A stretch of 64,000 nt of DNA from Siphonodentalium dalli. Taxonomy: Eukaryota > Mollusca > Scaphopoda > Gadilida > Siphonodentaliidae. The stretch lies in the NCBI GenBank assembly GCA_032622095.1, contig CP136062.1, positions 152,018,875 through 152,082,874 of the forward strand. The letters are read 5' to 3'. This document shows positions 22,332 through 33,877 of the stretch, one piece after another. How positions within the stretch are numbered: the stretch's first letter is position 1; the number at the start of each line of letters is the position of its first letter. The notes under the pieces are model-generated. The model was not told the DNA's origin, did no database searches, and saw only the letters and a program-made list of their open reading frames with translations. A program made the position numbers and the translations under genes.

Positions 22332-23984
22332 TATTGAGAAATTATAGTGCAATTTTCTAAATTTTCGCATTATTTCATCGCATAAAATCATTTAAAATAC
22401 GACAAGCAACTGGAAATGTTTTTGAACATTCTAGAAGGGGTACATGTCCCTGATATATGTTTAAAATTTATCGCGTAAACTATGACAGATACCAAAGTTA
22501 TAATTAGTTTTATAGACCCACCCTAAATGCCCCATAGTAAATGCATGCGACCGTAAAGCACGTGGCTTTATTTGGATACTTTCTGGCCCACAATGCAACA
22601 GTCAAAATGGTTATCTGTAAAATGGTCTATAGGTAAAATAAAGTCCATCCTGATTACGATACGCGGCAAACTAACTTCATTTATATTATTCGATTAATAC
22701 AAGCCGTTACTCTTTTCATCATTACTATCAATAAACACGAATTATGCATGCACGTAAGAAACAGGTCTGTTGTGACAAACGCATGGCCAAATAGCCTGTC
22801 TTAGAAAAGCCGACGAAATTACTAACAGATGTACATCGTTTAGGAATTTCGTCTGCTTTCCAAAGAGACATACACAGCGTACTCCGGTATCAGGCTATAG
22901 GAGGCCATGCAGTTAGCTCGTACTGTGAGAAGCACACTCGATTAATTATCTTCATCCGGGCACTCTGAACCAACGGGGCCCGCTTCTTCGTTGTGTCGCA
23001 ATAATCAAAGTGCCCCTTTAAATTGTATGTATGTGTTTATGATCGAATGGCACAGGCTATGTTTGAATCGTGATTTTCCTCTATTTCTGGTTGAGAACTC
23101 GACTAAACAACAGATATGCTCATGTTACACTCGTGTCAGCTTATTATTTATTCTTCCATATATACTCAACTCGAAAATTAAAACCCAATTTGTTCCCAGC
23201 TGCTCCAGCAATATACTGTAGAATGAGCTATATCGTGAATGCAGTCTGGAGTAAACTACATACCCACATATAAAAAATAGTATCAGTATGAATCTGAGTG
23301 TATGTTTACATAGACTGTCGTGAATGCACCGTTATAACGGGTGGTAACAAATGATGATATATGCGCAATCTTAAAGCCACATGACGGTTTGCGCTCCAAA
23401 ATATGAATAATATTATTCGCTTTTGAATGTTTCCAGTAATCGAAATAGGTCGATAAATATCTTAACTACCTTTATACGAGCATTCTGTAATCCAAAAAGA
23501 CGCATTGAAGAAATGAAAAATGCAACTAAGAACAAGGCGTTTGGGTCCCAAACAAAAATCAGCCATTTGCGCGACGTGGAACAGACAAGAGCGTTCCGTG
23601 TTATTCTATTCCTGATATGGTAGCAATAAAGAGCGTTTGTCTGACTTCGGTCGAAAAAGTTAAAACGGCTGGAAAATGGCAAGTGTTTTATTCAAAGCAT
23701 ATGAAGCCGGCATAGCAATATTTCGTGTATTTATCGACCTATCGCATCGGTCCCTCCAAATTACGTAGCCAAAATTTGGAGGTTCGAATGAGCCATGTCC
23801 GTTTAAGGTTAAGCGCAGAGTTGGCTAAATTAAATTTCAACATCAATGGGTAGATGCACGTTTTTGTATAAATCCAGTCAAAAATGGCAAGAGATTTTCA
23901 ACAAAGAATTTCTTTAGATCTATCTGGCAAAAAGTCTTCAGTTTCTCATAGCATCATCTTTCGGTTTCAAATATAGAACATTGG
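22332..23984. other. No recognised gene or repeat
   Basis: Low-similarity AT-rich DNA. The word ATAAAGAGCGTTT near 23627 also occurs (either strand) near 21945, 39790, 39830 and 51220, but no larger unit was resolved. Confidence 0.4.
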
Positions 23985-24325
23985 GTAGGGGGGGGGGGGG
24001 GGGTCGGAACAAAATTTCAGGCACGTATGGCATTTTTTCCCTTTCGATCATTTTTTGTACCCACCCACCCCCACCGCCAATTTTTTTTTCCGTTTTCGGC
24101 AGTTTTTTCCGACCATTTTTTTACACCCACCCCCCTTTTAGCACTAAAACAGAGATTTGCGGGGGGAATTCACTGTAAACAGCTGTATATGAATTTCTGT
24201 GCATACTATTTATCATGGATGTTAACATGGACATGTAAATTGTAAATAGGAATGAGTCATTTTGAGGTCATTCGGCCAAAAAAACATGGCTGCCAGCGGC
24301 CATCTTGGATTTCAAAATTTGCAAC
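23985..24325 (+). repeat. G-run dispersed repeat, copy 1
   Basis: G17 tract, then GTCGGAA..TTTCAGGCA, 'CCCACCCACCCCC', a 'TTTTTTCCGACCATTTTT' block, 'GCACTAAAACAGAGATTTGC', 'AAACAGCTGTATATGAATTT', 'GTCATTCGGCCAAAAAAACA' and 'TGGCTGCCAGCGGCCATCTT'. Nearly the same order at 26163-26490; fragments at 24440-24540, 28010-28095 and (inverted) 30070-30235. Unit ~330 bp, no coding potential. Confidence 0.85.
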
Positions 24326-24881
24326 AAAATACAACACAATAACTGCCTGCAGTCAGTTTACCAGTTAGAATTACATTATTTCTCTCATTCAAAGTGGTTT
24401 TGAAGCCCAACTCATTGCCCAAACACTTAAAAACAAGCAGGAAATTTTTTTTTTAGTTGCGGAAAAAATTGCTTGTTGGTGGCTTTGACCACCCACCCAC
24501 CCCGGCATACGTGCCGGAATTTTTTGTTCACCCCCCCCCCCTGAATCAAGAATAATTAAGTCTCCTCTCATGATCTTGAGATATGATATCATTGATATAT
24601 GAAATGCACTTCTGAATTTTAAATATTTTTCATGCTATAAAAGTAAAATAAATGAGGTTATAATATCCAATGGGTCGATGGTTCTTACATATATTGTCAC
24701 AATTATCGCTCTTATACCAAATTTTACAAAGAAATTCCTGGCAGATTTTGAGAAAATATATTTTGAAATACCAGGAAATATTGGCAAAACTTGCGTCTGA
24801 CCAACGTCGAACAACGGCAAATTGTTCAGTAACTTGGTCTATTGTTCAGTAACTTAGTCTTTAAGAATTGAAGCTACACCC
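24326..24881. other. Spacer with a G-run repeat fragment
   Basis: 24440-24540 is an inverted partial copy of the G-run repeat (CCACCCACCC, C11). The remainder is unassigned. Confidence 0.5.
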
Positions 24882-24920
24882 TTAACCCTTTCTATACTGA
24901 ATGGATTCTCCCACATTCTG
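24882..24920 (+). mobile_element. MITE-2 left-end fragment
   Basis: TTAACCCTTTCTATACTGAATGGATTCTCCCACA matches the left end of MITE-2 (31216, 31693); the family match stops after ~40 bp. Confidence 0.7.
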
Positions 24921-26162
24921 GTGGTGATCTTCGGAGTGTTCTTCTGGCAATTATATAAGTATTGTCACTGAGTCGCGGCCATATTTGATCCATCCAGCCC
25001 CGTTCCGCGTATTCATGAATATCCAAAAACTCGATATATGGAATGCACCTCCAGAACTTTGACCTGTAGCATTTAAACTGCACACACGCAACATACTAGG
25101 CGCATACATGCGTACTCTGCATGTTGTGATGGGTGGTGCTTATATGTTTCTTGTTTTCTGTATATTGAGTGTAGTTTAACCATGTTATTGACCTAATTAT
25201 ATCATGTTGCACACATTGTGTCTGAGTAATAAACCATTTCACAACAAATATGGAATATCAAACTATCAGAGCAATGTCAATCTACTTTTGGTCTAACATT
25301 CCAGATATTTGAGTTTATCAGCTCAAAACACAGGTCAAGTTCGAACATGGGTTCGGTCCGCCCATTTTTTCCCGAAGTTATGGTCCCGTTTCGACTTAGA
25401 ATTTTGTCATTTTGAGGTTTCGTGTCATAACTGTAGTTCGTGGTCGGATCTGAACCAAATTTGGTATGTCAGCTCCAAATACAGGTCAAGTTCGAATATG
25501 GGTTAGGTCGACATTCCAGAAAATGTATCAGGAATGTCGATGCAGCATCTCACCCTGTCGCCACGTCCCCAATTATAACATATATACACATCTGATCATT
25601 GGCGCATGCATGCCTACACGGTACGTATATTAAAATACCGTGTACGCGAACCCGACAATTAAGATGCACAATAAAATAATTTTTAAAGTTGACTGCTCTA
25701 TTGGCGTCGTTTTCTTGTGGACGATACGCTTCGGGTAACCCTTAAACAAAACAGGATCAAAGGGGCAACTTAGATATATGCTTTTAAAGTTATAATGAAC
25801 ATCCCATTAGTGTGATGATTTTCTTGAAAAGGGTGACTAAACATGTGTTTGAGATTTAAGGTGGCGTTGATGGGATCAAAGTTTCCACCCTCACCATTCA
25901 TTTTTCTTTTCAAATTTTTTTTGACTTTAGTAATGGCACGTTTCTATACCAGACATGAATTAGACCCATTGGTATTAGGTTTTGATGGTCAGATATCGAC
26001 GCACAAATTGTTGACATTTTAATTCGAGCTTCCAAATTGTGTCTGTGTAATTTGGAAGGAGGTTTTAGGTAGGTTGTTAAATAATTCACGAACTATTGAT
26101 ATATCGACCTCATTTGCTGTGAAAAATACTTGCCATGGTTTCAGTAATTCCCAGCTGTTTCA
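24921..26162. other. Spacer with a degenerate ~155 bp duplication
   Basis: 'CAGGTCAAGTTCGAACATGG' with following GTT occurs at ~25331 and ~25482. Between them lies 'TCGGATCTGAACCAAATTTG', a retroelement-like phrase. Nothing else recognised. Confidence 0.45.
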
Positions 26163-26490
26163 GGGGGGGGGGGGGGTGGGTGGGTCGGAATTTTTTTTCA
26201 GGCATGAATGCTGATTTATTTCCTTTCGACCCTTGTTGGGACCCACCCACCCCCGCGTCCCAAAATTATTTCCGTTAACGGTAGTTTTTTCCCCGACCAT
26301 TTTTGGACACCCACCCCCTTTTAACACTAAAACAGATTTGCGGGGGGGGATTCCCTGTAAACAGCTGTATATGAATTTCTATGCATACTATTTGTCATGG
26401 ATGTTAACATTGACATGTAAATAGGAACGAGTCATTTTGTGGTCATTCGGCCAAAAAACATGGCTGCCAGCGGCCATCTTGGATTTCAAA
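26163..26490 (+). repeat. G-run dispersed repeat, copy 2
   Basis: Colinear with 23985-24325 including the G run, the CCCACCC block, ACTAAAACAGATTTGC, AAACAGCTGTATATGAATTT and GGCTGCCAGCGGCCATCTTG. Confidence 0.88.
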
Positions 26491-26652
26491 ATTCAATCCA
26501 TTAACATAGGCTACAGGCTATACTGTTTGTCTGATCATCATGCCATGTTTCATTTATGATAATATTGACATTCTAAGGTGTTTTCAGCCAAACTCATTGC
26601 AAAACAGTCAAAAAGACTTGCAGGAAAAACAAATTTTGAGTTGCGGAAAAAA

Positions 26653-26832
26653 ATGTTGTTGTATTCTCGTGGCCACGAATTTAATATTCTCGTGGCCACG
26701 ACTTTATTCTCGTGGCCACGGCTTTATTCTCGTGGCCACGACTTCATATTCTCGTGGCAACGACTTCATATTCTCGTGGCCACGAGTTCATATTCTCGTG
26801 GCCACGACTTTATTCTCATAGCCACGACTTTA
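26653..26832 (+). repeat. Minisatellite of ~20-23 bp units with a palindromic core
   Basis: Eight units of TATTCTCGTGGCCACGACTT; the core CGTGGCCACG is its own reverse complement. Units 1-4 and 6-7 keep the core, unit 5 has GGCAACG and unit 8 has CATAGCCACG. It reads open in two frames, but only as a repeat by-product. Confidence 0.92.
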
Positions 26833-28360
26833 TAAAAAAAATCGGATGTCACCTCCGGGGCTCCATAATATGCAGAGCACCCTGCTGTTAAACCTCATTT
26901 ACAGTTTGTGAACAAAGGAGATAGCAGAAACACTAGATCACATCAAAAGTTTGTGTTAGCTTTCAATTTAAAAGCAAATTTCATAGGTTGATTTCCAAGT
27001 ATTTCCTAAAGTGCCATTATAAAAATATTTTACAATTTGTTTTGAATGTTTTATACGCATATCAGGTATCATCTATTCGTTAGGATTATCCAAATTCCGC
27101 GAAAATGCAACATTAGGAAAAATAAATACTTTTTCATAACAGTATCCGATTTCCACACCATCATCATAGCAATTAAGTAGCACCCGCAAACATTTACTGT
27201 AAACATATTTATTGTAAATGCATTTACAATGGGATTAGGGAACACGCGTTCTTACAACCAACATCAAATTAACAGGACCGCCTTACCAGGGTTGTGCCCA
27301 CAGGGATGTCAATGTCAGTCTTTACAAACTCCAGACCATGAACACAGCATCTAGTGACGAGATTTAAACCAAACTGGTCACAATATTTACCAAATCTTTA
27401 GAGAGTTATTGATCTTACTTCACGCGTGCTATGAGTTCCGCATGGGTCGATATGGTTACTGGCCTTGTGTTCTGCCCACTTTCTTTCTATCGACTCTGGG
27501 TATGTTTATCCTTGGGAGCTTGATAAGACACATGCGAAATCAATCACAATGGACGGTTCGATCACAATATATCAATCAATCAACCAATAAATAAATAAAT
27601 CTATCAATCAATCGTTTATTCTCTCCGTCCATATTATGGGACTGGGGGTATGAAATCGAATTACATGCATTTACATAATTGGTGTAAAAAAACAATAAGT
27701 GTGCAGAGCTATATCTCGTATACATGAAGTCGGTGGTGAGGTGGGATGCTTATATGCGTAATAATGTATATAGATTTTATTCAATGTCAGCGTTTTCTAG
27801 CTGTTCAGTGAAGCCCTTTTCACTATTTATCCTAGGAATTTAGCCAATTGAACAAGCTCTGTTTTGTCATTTGTGCTTAAAATTGCAACACATTTTTGCC
27901 GGGTTGGGTATTCGTGATTGTACTTCTTCTACATATCCATGCAACTAGTCCTGACTAAATAGTCCTGACGCAATATATAGTCCTGAGCAAAAATAATCCC
28001 CGACTGAAACAGGGGGGGGGGGGAGAATTTTTTTTCCCCGACATGTATGCTGGTGGTGGTGGGTGTCAAAATAAGCCCAAAGCAATTTTTTCCGTGACAA
28101 AATTATTTTGTTTCCTTCACACCTTTTATTGGATTTTTACTAGTTTGTACTGGTTTGTAACACTAAGAAATCAATAATAAGGAACTGCAGCAACACTATA
28201 ACACGCTAGGGCCATTGGATGTTGGTTTGTGCCTCTTTAGGACAAGGGAAAGTATTCTTAATGCAGCTGAATCGCCCATGCAGTATTCTATGTAATTAAC
28301 GTCAAGTAAGGATAACTTTAAAGAAATAAATTTAATGCCAAATCTGGTCAAACATGGACA
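26833..28360. other. Mostly unassigned; simple repeat and G-run fragment
   Basis: ATCAATCA-type simple sequence at 27568-27615; a partial G-run repeat (G11, TTTTTTTCC..) at 28012-28095. No gene recognised. Confidence 0.45.
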
Positions 28361-28836
28361 TTAAAGGTACTCAATCCGTAAAGAGGGTCCCCATCTCAAC
28401 ATATTCCAACAACAACAATCCGATCAGAGGGTCCTATATTACTATTTCTTTGGCTTTGGGGGTAAAAACTATTTGATTCGAGTCGAGGAACCCATCAAAC
28501 AAAGCTCAGAGTTATTAGATATTGATTTTTGAAATTTGTTATTAACTCGAGATGAGTACTAATAACTGCCGTAATCTGCTCTGGATGTGTACTCCAAATC
28601 TATTCAAACAGACAAGGATGGATAACTCTAAAATCAAGTGGTAATTTTAACGCAATTTTGACTGAGTTCTGGGCCAGATAGTATTCCCGATAATGAAAAA
28701 TATAGATTTCTAAAATCGATATCTAACAAATCTGAGCTTTGATGGGTGACTTCCTCGACTCGAATCAAATATTTTTGACCCCAGAAGCCATTGAAATAGT
28801 AATTGAGAGGAGTTTCATCGGATTGAGTACCTTTAA
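28361..28836 (+). mobile_element. MITE-1 copy d, intact, TTAA at both ends
   Basis: TTAAAGGTACTCAATCCG at the left and CGGATTGAGTACCTTTAA at the right, 476 bp. Beyond the TIR, ~200 bp arms (TTGATTCGAGTCGAGGAACC against GACTTCCTCGACTCGAATCAA) make the whole element a hairpin around the central 'TCTAAAATCAAGTGGTAATT'. No transposase. TTAA targets suggest mobilisation by a piggyBac-like enzyme (inference). Confidence 0.9.
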
Positions 28837-29299
28837 ACACTGATGTTTACACTGATGTATAAAGAAAAAAAAAACATGTAACATACCTAGACTTGTGAGT
28901 GGATAACACAATTATCTCATATGTGACAAAAGAGATAGAAAATGGTAATAATTCACAATCTCATGTAGTCATGAACGAGTTAATACAGGTTTCTACTAAA
29001 AGTGTGGGTTTGTTTTTTATTATATGCTTTACTCTCACATGCTACACTTGAGCAGTCCAATAGAAATAATGCCTTTTCTGAACTCATACAAGATTCCTGA
29101 ATTCATACAAGATAAACTGTGAACGTTATAAAATTCCTAACCAATCCTGACCAATCTGAATCAATTGGAATCAATCGTAACATTAACTTTCTTTGATTTC
29201 CCATTGGTGCTCCTGTGTGCTCTAGTGTATTGCTATATGTGCGATAAACATGCTTTAGTAATGTCTAATGAGTCTGGGTGGCACGTATCATATAATAAT

Positions 29300-29415
29300 T
29301 TAACCTATCTGATACAATACAATCACCTATCTGGTGTAAAACAATATCACCTATCTGGTGTAAAAACAAAATCACCTATCTGGTGTAGAGCAATATCACC
29401 TACCTGGTGTTTAGA
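29300..29415 (+). repeat. ~24 bp minisatellite ATCACCTATCTGGTGTAAA
   Basis: Five units, each with inverted CACC/GGTG half-sites about a 5-base spacer: CACCTATCTGGTG, last unit CACCTACCTGGTG, first unit degenerate (AACCTATCTGATA). Confidence 0.88.
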
Positions 29416-29744
29416 CATAATATCTTTATAAATTTCCATAACAAAATAACAAAACACAAACACTAGAAAGTTCTCTAAAAATGACTACCACACACATTTT
29501 GGCACTAAAACAGTGACTATTAATTATGATTAACCATGCGCGCTTTGTCAGTGACCGGTTACCCACTCAGGCATAGTTGCTATTCACAATAGCAATAAAG
29601 CTGCTTTATAGGTTTTGTGACGAGAAGGAAATTGAATGCAACCTGGACACAATACAATGACTTCAGTTTAGCAATAAAATGTTCGATGGTATATAAATAT
29701 GAGAACGTCAGTTTGTCTATAAATGTTCGATATAATATAATGAT

Positions 29745-29880
29745 TAGAGCATATCTTGTCGTTGACTACGCGAATGTAGTGGCCAGTGGGAATGGTGTAG
29801 TTCATGAGCCGAATGCTCACGAACTACACCCTTCCCACTGGCCACTACATTCGCGTAGTCAACTCCAAGCCATGCTCTAT
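29745..29880. repeat. Near-perfect long hairpin, 48 bp arms with a 7-base loop
   Basis: Arms 29761-29808 and 29816-29863 pair with two mismatches around loop CCGAATG; weaker pairing (TAGAGCAT.. / ..ATGCTCTA) extends the stem to about 29745-29880. No protein frame. It could be a young MITE, a replication-slippage palindrome or a small-RNA precursor. Confidence 0.9.
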
Positions 29881-30065
29881 TCATATACTAAGCTTTAAAA
29901 TAAATTGACTTCAGAGCTGTGGAAATATGATATTTAACAAAAACGATTAAAAATCCACTGCAGTCAAGAATATACTGCTAGAGACCAGTCATGCTGTTCG
30001 TTACTAGATTCACTGAATCTCAATGTAGGAGGTTTGGTCCTGGTTTTCTCTGTATGTTTGTGTTT

Positions 30066-30240
30066 TGCGTTCCACAAGGGGGTGGGTGTCAAAACATGGC
30101 TGGGAAAAAACTCTATGAAATGGAAAAAAAATTGGGGTCGGGGGTGGGTGGGTCCAAAAAGTGGTCATTGGCAAAAAAGTAGCATACGTGTGTGGAATTT
30201 TTTTTCCGACCCCCCCCCCCCCCCTGACTGAAAAGGGTAC
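30066..30240 (-). repeat. G-run dispersed repeat, inverted partial copy
   Basis: 'GGGTGGGTGTCAAAACATGG', 'GGGGGTGGGTGGGTCC', TTTTTTTCCGACC and a C14 tract match the reverse complement of 23985-24150. Confidence 0.7.
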
Positions 30241-30824
30241 ATAGATGTTTTGCTCCACAATTTATGTTCACTCCACATTTCTTTTCAAAAATTTGTGATT
30301 TTGGCGAAGTCGTTTCGTAAACACCCACCGCATCCTTCGCATGTCTCATGTATTCATGTCGTGAATTATTGGCGTGGGGCTTTATTTAGCTGTCAGAGCA
30401 ACAAAGTACGATTGCGTGTTCGGAATGTTCGATAACTCTTGTCGATACGCTTCCAAACATGTTCAAGTCTTGTTCATAACATCAGCACGCTGGTCGTCAT
30501 TTGAGTGTGGTGACCTCGAACATCGAACATCGAAATCCAAGTTTTTGTCTCAAGAAAAATTGAATTCAAAAGTGCAAGTTCAATGTGATAACGGGCAACA
30601 ATAATGACGTATTGTAGGATAACGGGCAACAATAATGACGTATTGCTTGGTAAATGATTTAGACCATACTGTCCATTAAATGTTTTTCTTCGAACTGGGT
30701 GCTCTATATATATAGCTCTATATACAACTGTAACGTTCCAGTGGAAAAAAAAACGCAGAGTGAGCACAAAGCAACATATCCTCGTTAAAATAGGATCATA
30801 TTGGACATAAATAAATATTCACAT
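30241..30824. other. Unassigned spacer
   Basis: A 20+ bp direct duplication (GATAACGGGCAACAATAATG at ~30586 and ~30618) is the only structure seen. Confidence 0.45.
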
Positions 30825-31065
30825 AGGTTCATATTCGACTTATTTGATTCTGAAATAAACCAATACATGTAGTGGACTTATACCAGTTATTCCGGTTAAT
30901 GGCGCGGGCCAAAGTAAACACACATTATAAATAGCGTACATCTGGTAAGTCGATTTAAGTTCATAGATCGTAATTCAGATTTAAAAAAATGCCCATATGG
31001 GCTTATTTGTGTTTTTTAAAATATAAGTTCAATATGAGGTTATTGTCAGGAGAACAGGCTGAGCA
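30825..31065 (+). mobile_element. MITE-3 copy 1 (partial)
   Basis: GACTTATACCAGTTATTCCG, ATGGCGCGGGCCAAAGT, 'TTATTGTCAGGAGAACAGGCTG' landmarks of MITE-3; the middle is diverged. Confidence 0.65.
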
Positions 31066-31215
31066 AAGTGTAACAAAATCAACATTCGAATGAAATATCA
31101 GCTTGATTGCTAATCGTCCTCGTCACAGTAAAGAGCTTGGATATGAAGCCCCATGTACATACGGCAAATGCCAGACCCGACAACCTGGTTACAGTTGAAA
31201 CTGTCGATTTGACTT

Positions 31216-31425
31216 TTAACCATTTCTATAGTAAATGGATTCTCCCACAAATGTTAAAAACACTGTACATCGGAATGGTATATTTTTGATTTAGAGGGAT
31301 GTACAGGTAATAAACGCAGACGACAGATAATAAAAGTGCAGAAGGAGTCCTATTTATAGAGGGAAATGTTTAGATAATATATGTTCAACAAACGACCATA
31401 TCATGTTGAGCTTATTATCTGAACC
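31216..31425 (+). mobile_element. MITE-2 copy ii (right end lost)
   Basis: TTAACCATTTCTATAGTAAATGGA start, 'GATGTACAGGTAATAAACGC', AAATGTTTAGATAATA..CTTATTATCTGAAC palindrome; the end merges into C-rich DNA. Confidence 0.75.
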
Positions 31426-31692
31426 TATTTTATTTTTACCCCCCCTCCAACTTCCCCTACCTTTGAGCCAAACAAATCCGTAAACCAAATAATAACACAT
31501 AAAATGCCTAAGGTGGTTAAACATTAGCCACTTGATTTGATTCAGGGCATTAGTTCAACGAAATAGGCAACTTGGTAACATACGTTATATCCGCACAAAC
31601 GTGGTAGTCATACTTTATCTCTGCACAAACATTAGTCAAAATGCTTTGCAGCTCAGAAGCATGTGTCATAGGCGACCTCATTATAAAGGACA

Positions 31693-31954
31693 TTAACCCT
31701 CTATACTAAATGGATTCTCTCACTCGGTTATAAATGTATACACTTGAATGGTCTAGTATTCATTTAGATGGGTATTCAGGTAATAATTGCAGACGACAGG
31801 TAGAAAAACATAATACACGAGCAGAATGATTCATATTCATTTGTGGGAAATGTTCACATAATAAGTTCAACTATGGTCGTTTTTGAACTTATTATCTGAA
31901 CATTTCCTGAGGGTAACTACTCATCAATGAGTATTTAGTATAGAGAAGGGTTAA
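31693..31954 (+). mobile_element. MITE-2 copy iii, intact, TTAA at both ends
   Basis: 262 bp from TTAACCCTCTATACTAAATG to TAGTATAGAGAAGGGTTAA with the internal ATAATAAGTTCAA..TTGAACTTATTAT palindrome. Confidence 0.88.
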
Positions 31955-32239
31955 GCCAATGTACAAGCTCTGATAATCATGGAAATATCTAAATTACTGT
32001 GTAGGTCAGAAGCGTGGTTTAATTTTCGAGTCACCGATTATTTTTTATAGTGCCTTGATATACGGTTTTAATAACAATCTATGTCATAAAATATGCTTAA
32101 AATATTATTAAAATACTATAATTCATTACCATTTGAAACGTCTGTGTCTCAGAAGATGCCCATATAGAAATAGAAAACAGTTGAAATCATAAAAAAGATC
32201 CCCCGTTATGGCTCCCAGAATGCAACAGAATTCCAACTA

Positions 32240-32325
32240 AAAATGTATTTTCAATGGAAGGGGAATAACTCTATCTTTAAAAATATAGAGTTATTCCTCC
32301 TCCATTGAAAATAATACACTTTGCA
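32240..32325. repeat. Hairpin, ~37 bp arms, almost no loop
   Basis: GTATTTTCAATGGAAGGGGAATAACTCTAT(cttta) pairs with (aaaat)ATAGAGTTATTCCTCCTCCATTGAAAATAATAC, with only a few mismatches. Confidence 0.85.
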
Positions 32326-32782
32326 CAACAAAACCAGAATAAACTTAAGCACAAAAACACGTCGGTAACTCAACAAAAATAACATGTTCACAGTTTATTA
32401 CACCGAATCAGTTGATAATACAATGTTTTGGAGCTTCCTCTTTCAAATGGTATATAGCATGGCATATATTTTATATATGTAATCTGGGGGTTCGAAAATT
32501 AAGTGGGCCTTTAAGGACAAGAATTTATTGAGCATGCAACTTTGTAGCATGTTATTATCTTTGAACAAATATCATTAAACATGATGTTATCCACGAAAAA
32601 TTGTGACAAACAGGTGACCTGTTTTTGTGTTCAGGACATTAAACCAATGAATAAACTCTGATAAATTATCCTTATATAATAGTTTGTAAACCCAGAACTT
32701 GGCCAGAAGCATGATTCTACGACACTAAGGTTTTCTCGAGATTTAAGAGGCCACAAACAAGGGAGTATGGAACCAAAGTGTA

Positions 32783-33002
32783 CTAACCACTTTCTTATTA
32801 AATACTCATAGACGAGTAGTTCCCTTTGGAAATGTTCAGATAATAGTTTACCTACACGACCACAGGTATTGAACTTATTATTTGTTCGTCGGTCTGTCGT
32901 CTGCTCCTTATTTCTGAACACACCTCCGGGTGAATAATAGCCATTCCAATGTATACTTTTATGCTGAATCGTAGAATCCATTCAGCGCAGAAAGGGGTTA
33001 AA
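32783..33002 (-). mobile_element. MITE-2 copy iv, reverse orientation
   Basis: Read on the minus strand: TTAACCCCTTTCTGCGCTGAATGG start (33002), GTGTTCAGAAATAAGGAGCA, GACGACAGAC, TTCAGATAATA palindrome half; the far end is worn (CTAACCACTTTCT at 32783). Confidence 0.75.
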
Positions 33003-33444
33003 TGTACTAAACACCAACATTTTAATACACCACACTCTTGTTTACGTTTTCATCGTCTTCGTGTGCCTGCATGTATGTTTTTTTACGCCATCTTAGGGTG
33101 TATATTGGCAAGCATATCTGGCAATGTTGTAGGAGGTGATGGACTAAATGTGATTAAAATTGTACTCCTTATTTACGTACTTGAACCATGTAGCGAAGGT
33201 CGACAATTTTGGCCTGATTATTATTTTGCATGCTTTTTCATGCACTATTAATATAGTATGTATATAATATGATATTGAAGGCGTTACCATTTCTGACTAT
33301 GGTTTTCTTGTCTCCCCTATTTACTCGATAAGACCACTTCCACCGGCGACATTTCACCCACATTGTGGGGGCTTCCGCGATATTAATACATATATACTAA
33401 GCGAACAGAGACACATTTTAAATTTGGGGAGATATAACAAACAC

Positions 33445-33877
33445 CATACTATGAATGGTGTATTATTTATTTAGAGGGATGTTCAGGTAATAAAAGCACA
33501 TGGCAGACAATACAAAACAGATAATACATGCAAGAGCAGAATTATCGCCATACGGACCAGGGGCTGTGATGGCTTCACCCCATACTATTCGGTCAATTGT
33601 CGGCAAATTGGAGATATTTTCGGTCAAAGTCAGAATTTTTCGGGCAAATTGAATGGTATTTCAGGGAGAATTTATGGTAAATTACAGTATTTTTCACATT
33701 TATGCCAGAACTATACATATTTAAGAATAACTTGAATATTTTTTGTTACCCCCCCCCCCCCCTAAAAACTCGGGCGCCCGTTCGGCTATGAGCAGAATGG
33801 TCGTTTGTAGAACTTATCATCTAACCATTTACTACGAGATCTACTCATCAATGAGTATTTATTATAGAAAGCGTTAA
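33445..33877 (+). mobile_element. MITE-2 copy v, interrupted by another repeat
   Basis: Left part to ~33542 and right part from ~33790 (ending TATTATAGAAAGCGTTAA) belong to MITE-2. Between them, 33543-33789 is foreign and contains the 11.1-12.2 kb unit type. GAGCAGAAT occurs on both sides of the insert. Confidence 0.75.
33543..33789 (+). repeat. Fragment of the 11.1-12.2 kb repeat unit nested in MITE-2
   Basis: 'CAAATTGGAGATATTTTCGG', 'TGAATGGTATTTCAGG', 'TTTTTCACATTTATGCCAGA', C14 then TAAAAACTCG follow the order at 11218-11455 and 11680-11930. Confidence 0.85.

Noticed and set aside
23760-23810. GGTTCGAATGAGCC as a tRNA T-arm
   Set aside because: No matching acceptor, D or anticodon arms could be placed around it.
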